From Diphasiastrum complanatum (lineage: Eukaryota > Streptophyta > Lycopodiopsida > Lycopodiales > Lycopodiaceae): a DNA stretch of 64,000 nucleotides. The stretch is taken from contig CM055106.1 in assembly GCA_029204225.1 (NCBI GenBank), positions 23,336,801 to 23,400,800 on the forward strand, read 5' to 3'. Both the position numbers and the translations under genes were made by a program. The notes beneath the pieces were generated by a model, which searched no databases, was not told the DNA's origin, and worked only from the letters and a program-made list of their open reading frames with translations. This document shows, in pieces, positions 61,306-64,000 of the stretch (position 1 is the stretch's first letter; the number at the start of each line of letters is the position of its first letter).

Positions 61306-61307
<2 letters not shown>
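60983..61307 (-). pseudogene. atp1: Mitochondrial atp1 fragment, copy 1 (NUMT)
   Basis: On the minus strand the copy reads [10 protein letters not shown], then after a one-base loss [44 protein letters not shown] and GQRELIIGDRQT, the central part of the F1-ATP synthase alpha subunit, ending at the Walker A region. Compared with copy 2 it lacks about 13 bases near 61110. A stop replaces Gly in MQTGLKA. It cannot be functional; the parent protein is the mitochondrial alpha subunit. Confidence 0.85.

Positions 61308-61350
<43 letters not shown>
61308..61350. repeat. (GA)n microsatellite
   Basis: A 43-bp GA run between the two atp1 copies. Confidence 0.95.
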
Positions 61351-61352
<2 letters not shown>

Positions 61353-61683
61353 TATTTAGACAAAAGATTCAACGAATCCAGTGTGTTTGTCTATCTCCTA
61401 TTATAAGTTCTCGTTGACCACAAACTATAGGAACCGGGCTATCTATTGCTTTTAATCATGTTTGCATGGGTTCTTTCACATATTTACGTGCAATAATCCC
61501 AAGGAGCTTTAACTTCAACACGTCTTTGTTCTAGAGCATTTAAAGCACCTTTTCCATCAATAGGTACTCCCAATGCATCAAGTACACGGTCTAACATGGC
61601 CTTTCCTACTGGAACATCCACAATAGATCTAGTGCGTTGACAATATCTCCTTCTTTAATGGCAATATCACTACCAAATATCAC

Positions 61684-61687
<4 letters not shown>
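61351..61687 (-). pseudogene. atp1: Mitochondrial atp1 fragment, copy 2 (NUMT)
   Basis: The same segment as copy 1, offset 368 bp, with few differences and the fuller reading [14 protein letters not shown] followed by a stop and LKAIDSPVPIVCGQRELIIG. Both copies share the frameshift near KEGDIV, the stop in MQTGLKA and the altered PIVCGQ (for PIGRGQ), so duplication came after decay began. Confidence 0.85.
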
Positions 61688-61746
<59 letters not shown>

Positions 61747-61775
61747 TCTTTACACAAAAGATTCAACAAATCCAA
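61688..61775. repeat. (GA)n plus start of a third tandem unit
   Basis: A 57-bp GA run (61688-61744) is followed by TTACACAAAAGATTCAACAA, matching the first about 30 bases of copies 1 and 2 (TTAGACAAAAGATTCAACGA). So the array is two full units and one stub. Confidence 0.8.
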
Positions 61776-63640
61776 GAAAATTCCCTTCTAAAGCAGTATT
61801 GAAAGTTGCCAATTTTTTGACGATTAAAAAATCTATTACACACACACATATAGCCAAAATCGAAAACCTAGCTTCAAATTAAAATGTTCAAATTCTAAAT
61901 ACAAAAGTACATTGCAATTTTTTTGTTTCTATTTCTTGATTTTTAAGAGCACTGTTCTAAAAGGACAATCCTAAAAACACAAGTTAAAGGTGCTTGATAG
62001 CAATTTCTATTAGCGCTACTCGTCTATTATCCACAGAAACAAATTGCCACAGGCATCAGTAGTCAAGCTTCAATATATTCTTTTGACAAAAGCTTCAGCG
62101 GTTGGTTCCACTGCTACCCCAGGAGTCAGAAAATCATCAGTTGTCGAGTCATTGGGAGTCAGATCATTTTGGATTGAGTCATCAATTCCATCTAGATCCT
62201 GGGTTGAAATATCCTGCATTGACCATTTAGCTGGTCAAGTTCCATGCACAGAAACCATAAAGAGTAGCAAAATGAGAGCAACAGTTACAAATAGCAATAG
62301 CCTAGTCTTTACGTGTGTGAGCGCAAAAGCAGCCATTAAAATTATTGTCCAACAGAGAGATGAGTATGGAAAATGTTCCAGACCTATTAATAGATCAAAT
62401 CAATGAAAATCTTCCACCCAATGTGATTACTATTAAAGACACATTACAAATGTGTAAATGAACAACCAACAAGGGATTGAAATTAGGATGTTCTTCCTTG
62501 TTAAAGTAGGGGCAAGTCTTTTTTTAGTAGGTGTGGTTGTGACATATTGGGTTTTGAATAAACCTACAAGAATGTCACATGACTAATTTGAATTGTGAGT
62601 TGGAACTCACAATGTAAGAAACTTGAAAATATTTCATGTTTAGAGTGGTTAATATATAATAGAACATAAGTTGTACATGAATAAAATGACATGGGTCATA
62701 GGATTAATTAAATTTCTGTTAGAGACACAAATTCAAGTTTGCTAATAAGAAGCTAAAATGGCCCAAACTAGAACCCATTGTTGGGGAAATAAATGTGGAG
62801 TCAAAAGGGAATGATGAAAGGCTGGATAGAAGAGGAAGAAATTATGTTTGAACTAGCAGGCTCTGATGATTGACTCCTTTCCCTCAATGTAGCTATGTCT
62901 ATCATATTCAAAAACACTGTATCGCGACAAGGGTCACAACTAATTTTACTTGATCCTCACTTTGAAATCATTAGAATTGATTCGATTGATTACGTAGACA
63001 AACAAAAGTTCATTAATGTTGGTTGTGGAAACATGTATTGCATAAGCATTGAGATGTTCAGACAAAACTATACGAGAGTTGAGAAATAAAGGTGCTTAAA
63101 GCAGTAAATCAAAGAAGCATAACATTCATACTGACATAGTAACTGAACGCAATGAGACAATTAAATTGAGTGCATAATGTAGCATGTACATAATCAGCTG
63201 AATGACAAGCACAATGGAATTGCGGTAGTAACCGCGTGCTCAAAGGTATCACTCTTACTCACTCTCTGTCTTGAACAATCTAAGGTAGAAGGAAGCATTG
63301 GATTAGTTGTTGTATGACAATGCACGATAGCTCATGACAAAGTTTAATACACTTGCTTGAAGTGCCTTGTCAGATCAAGAAGTGGTTGGCAATGTCTTTG
63401 TCTAATCTTTGTGGTGATCCTTGTTGCAAATTTGATAGGTCTACACCTTGGAGTGGTATTTTAGGTGATGTCAACAATCTTTCGGCTACAGCCATAGCTT
63501 TTTCTGTTTGAGCTTTTTGTATCTAATGTTTGACCTTCTAGTATTGGCTGCACTCTTTTCTTACATTAGGACAAACTCTTGCCATGGAGGGTTGATCTAC
63601 TGGTGTAGAAGCTGATCAAGGAGATGTAGGTGTTACCTCC
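61776..63640. other. No confident gene; two weak open frames
   Basis: Mostly AT-rich. A plus-strand frame at 62044-62406 (120 codons, Ser/Val-rich) and one at 62895-63089 (64 codons, ending FRQNYTRVEK) are open, but I recognise no domain and see no splice or start support. They are probably chance or transposon debris. Confidence 0.4.
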
Positions 63641-63644
63641 TCCA

Positions 63645-63830
63645 TAACATGTGAAGAATTGGAATTCGACAAGTTGGGTTTCACTTTACAATTCTTATAA
63701 GAATGTCCATATCCACATTCTCGACAAAAGTGTGTGTAGACTCCCTTGTTGGGACATTTTGCAATTCTATGAGCTTCTCTGCATTTATAACGACTAAAAG
63801 AAAAACTTGGCCCTAATTTGACGTGGAAGA
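63645..63830 (-). pseudogene. Zinc-knuckle fragment, gag/ORF1-like
   Basis: On the minus strand: SRYKCREAHRIAKCP (a damaged first knuckle whose first Cys is Arg) and CRECGYGHSYKNC (a complete CCHC knuckle), then a Ser-rich tail and a stop near 63640. Two knuckles in tandem suit plant LINE ORF1 or related gag proteins. Upstream reading (GTFFHVKLGPSFSF) is compatible, but the family is not certain. Confidence 0.5.
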
Positions 63831-64000
63831 AAGTCCCGATTTCAATCTCTCATTGGTTGTCCATAGAGTTCTAATGGAATGTATTTATGGTTTGAAAGCA
63901 TATGCATTTTAAGCAGCTAGACAAATTGAACCATTTGGGAGACTAAATGTTACACGTGGAAAAGCTCAAAAAGAGACATGTCGAAAGTTCTAGGTATGTA
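63831..64000. other. Window end, nothing assigned
   Basis: Possibly the upstream part of the zinc-knuckle fragment on the minus strand; too short to judge. Confidence 0.4.

Noticed and set aside
60983-61687. Functional ATP synthase alpha gene
   Set aside because: Only a central fragment, with a shared frameshift and stop; tandem copies embedded in repeats.
61300-61750. CRISPR-like array from repeated units
   Set aside because: Repeats are microsatellites and mitochondrial fragments in plant nuclear DNA, not short palindromic repeats with unique spacers.

Overview
The window reads as nuclear DNA of a seed plant with a retrotransposon-rich genome. Evidence: one host gene with plant GT/AG introns, all major plant LTR-retrotransposon types (Ty1/Copia, chromodomain-bearing Ty3/Gypsy, a third Gypsy type), APE-type LINEs, a tRNA-like SINE, a mitochondrial-DNA insertion and about ten long (GA)n/(CT)n tracts. 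No species call is attempted. No bacterial, CRISPR or operon-type structure is present.

The only convincing host gene is a plus-strand protein phosphatase 2C of the plant clade-D (PP2C.D/APD) type. Its four exons (16980-17271, 40169-40533, 40839-41075, 44508-44774) join in frame into 386 codons with all PP2C metal-binding motifs. Intron 1 is about 22.9 kb and is packed with nested mobile elements; intron 3 (3.4 kb) holds an antisense Copia fragment. A 17-codon uORF stops three bases before the start codon, and the leader holds a diverged tandem duplication.

Layout. 1-3500: hairpin, a decayed transposase-like gene with one apparent intron, (CT)n. 3530-7689: 5'-truncated Copia with a 3' LTR. 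7729-9002: second Copia, fused at 9003 to one arm of a 733-bp inverted repeat. 9405-11220: antisense Copia. 11221-13312: Copia LTR end/gag/protease. 13300-14010: complex repeat. 14085-14893: Gypsy RT fragment. 15950-16979: PP2C leader. 16980-44774: PP2C; intron 1 holds, in order, Gypsy-1 (18472-24590, two LTRs), LINE-1 (minus), LINE-2 (minus, with a 431-bp MITE-like insert), a Copia LTR+gag, a Gypsy-1-family integrase scrap, Gypsy-2 (32109-38097), a SINE dimer and unclassified ORF pieces. 46330-48460: a Copia apparently split by an inversion. 48747-51240: Copia fragment, LTR, and a chimeric ORF. 51802-57660: antisense Copia with two ~1.5-kb LTRs and a perfect ATGTC target duplication. 58900-59150: poly-G tract and two hairpins. 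59430-60936: LINE ORF1 fragment (minus) with tandem repeats at its 5' side. 60983-61775: tandem mitochondrial atp1 fragments separated by (GA)n. 61776-64000: little beyond a decayed zinc-knuckle fragment.

Every mobile-element coding region carries stops, frameshifts, deletions or lost catalytic residues, so none looks autonomous. Positions of frameshifts and ends of degenerate elements are approximate because they were read by eye.
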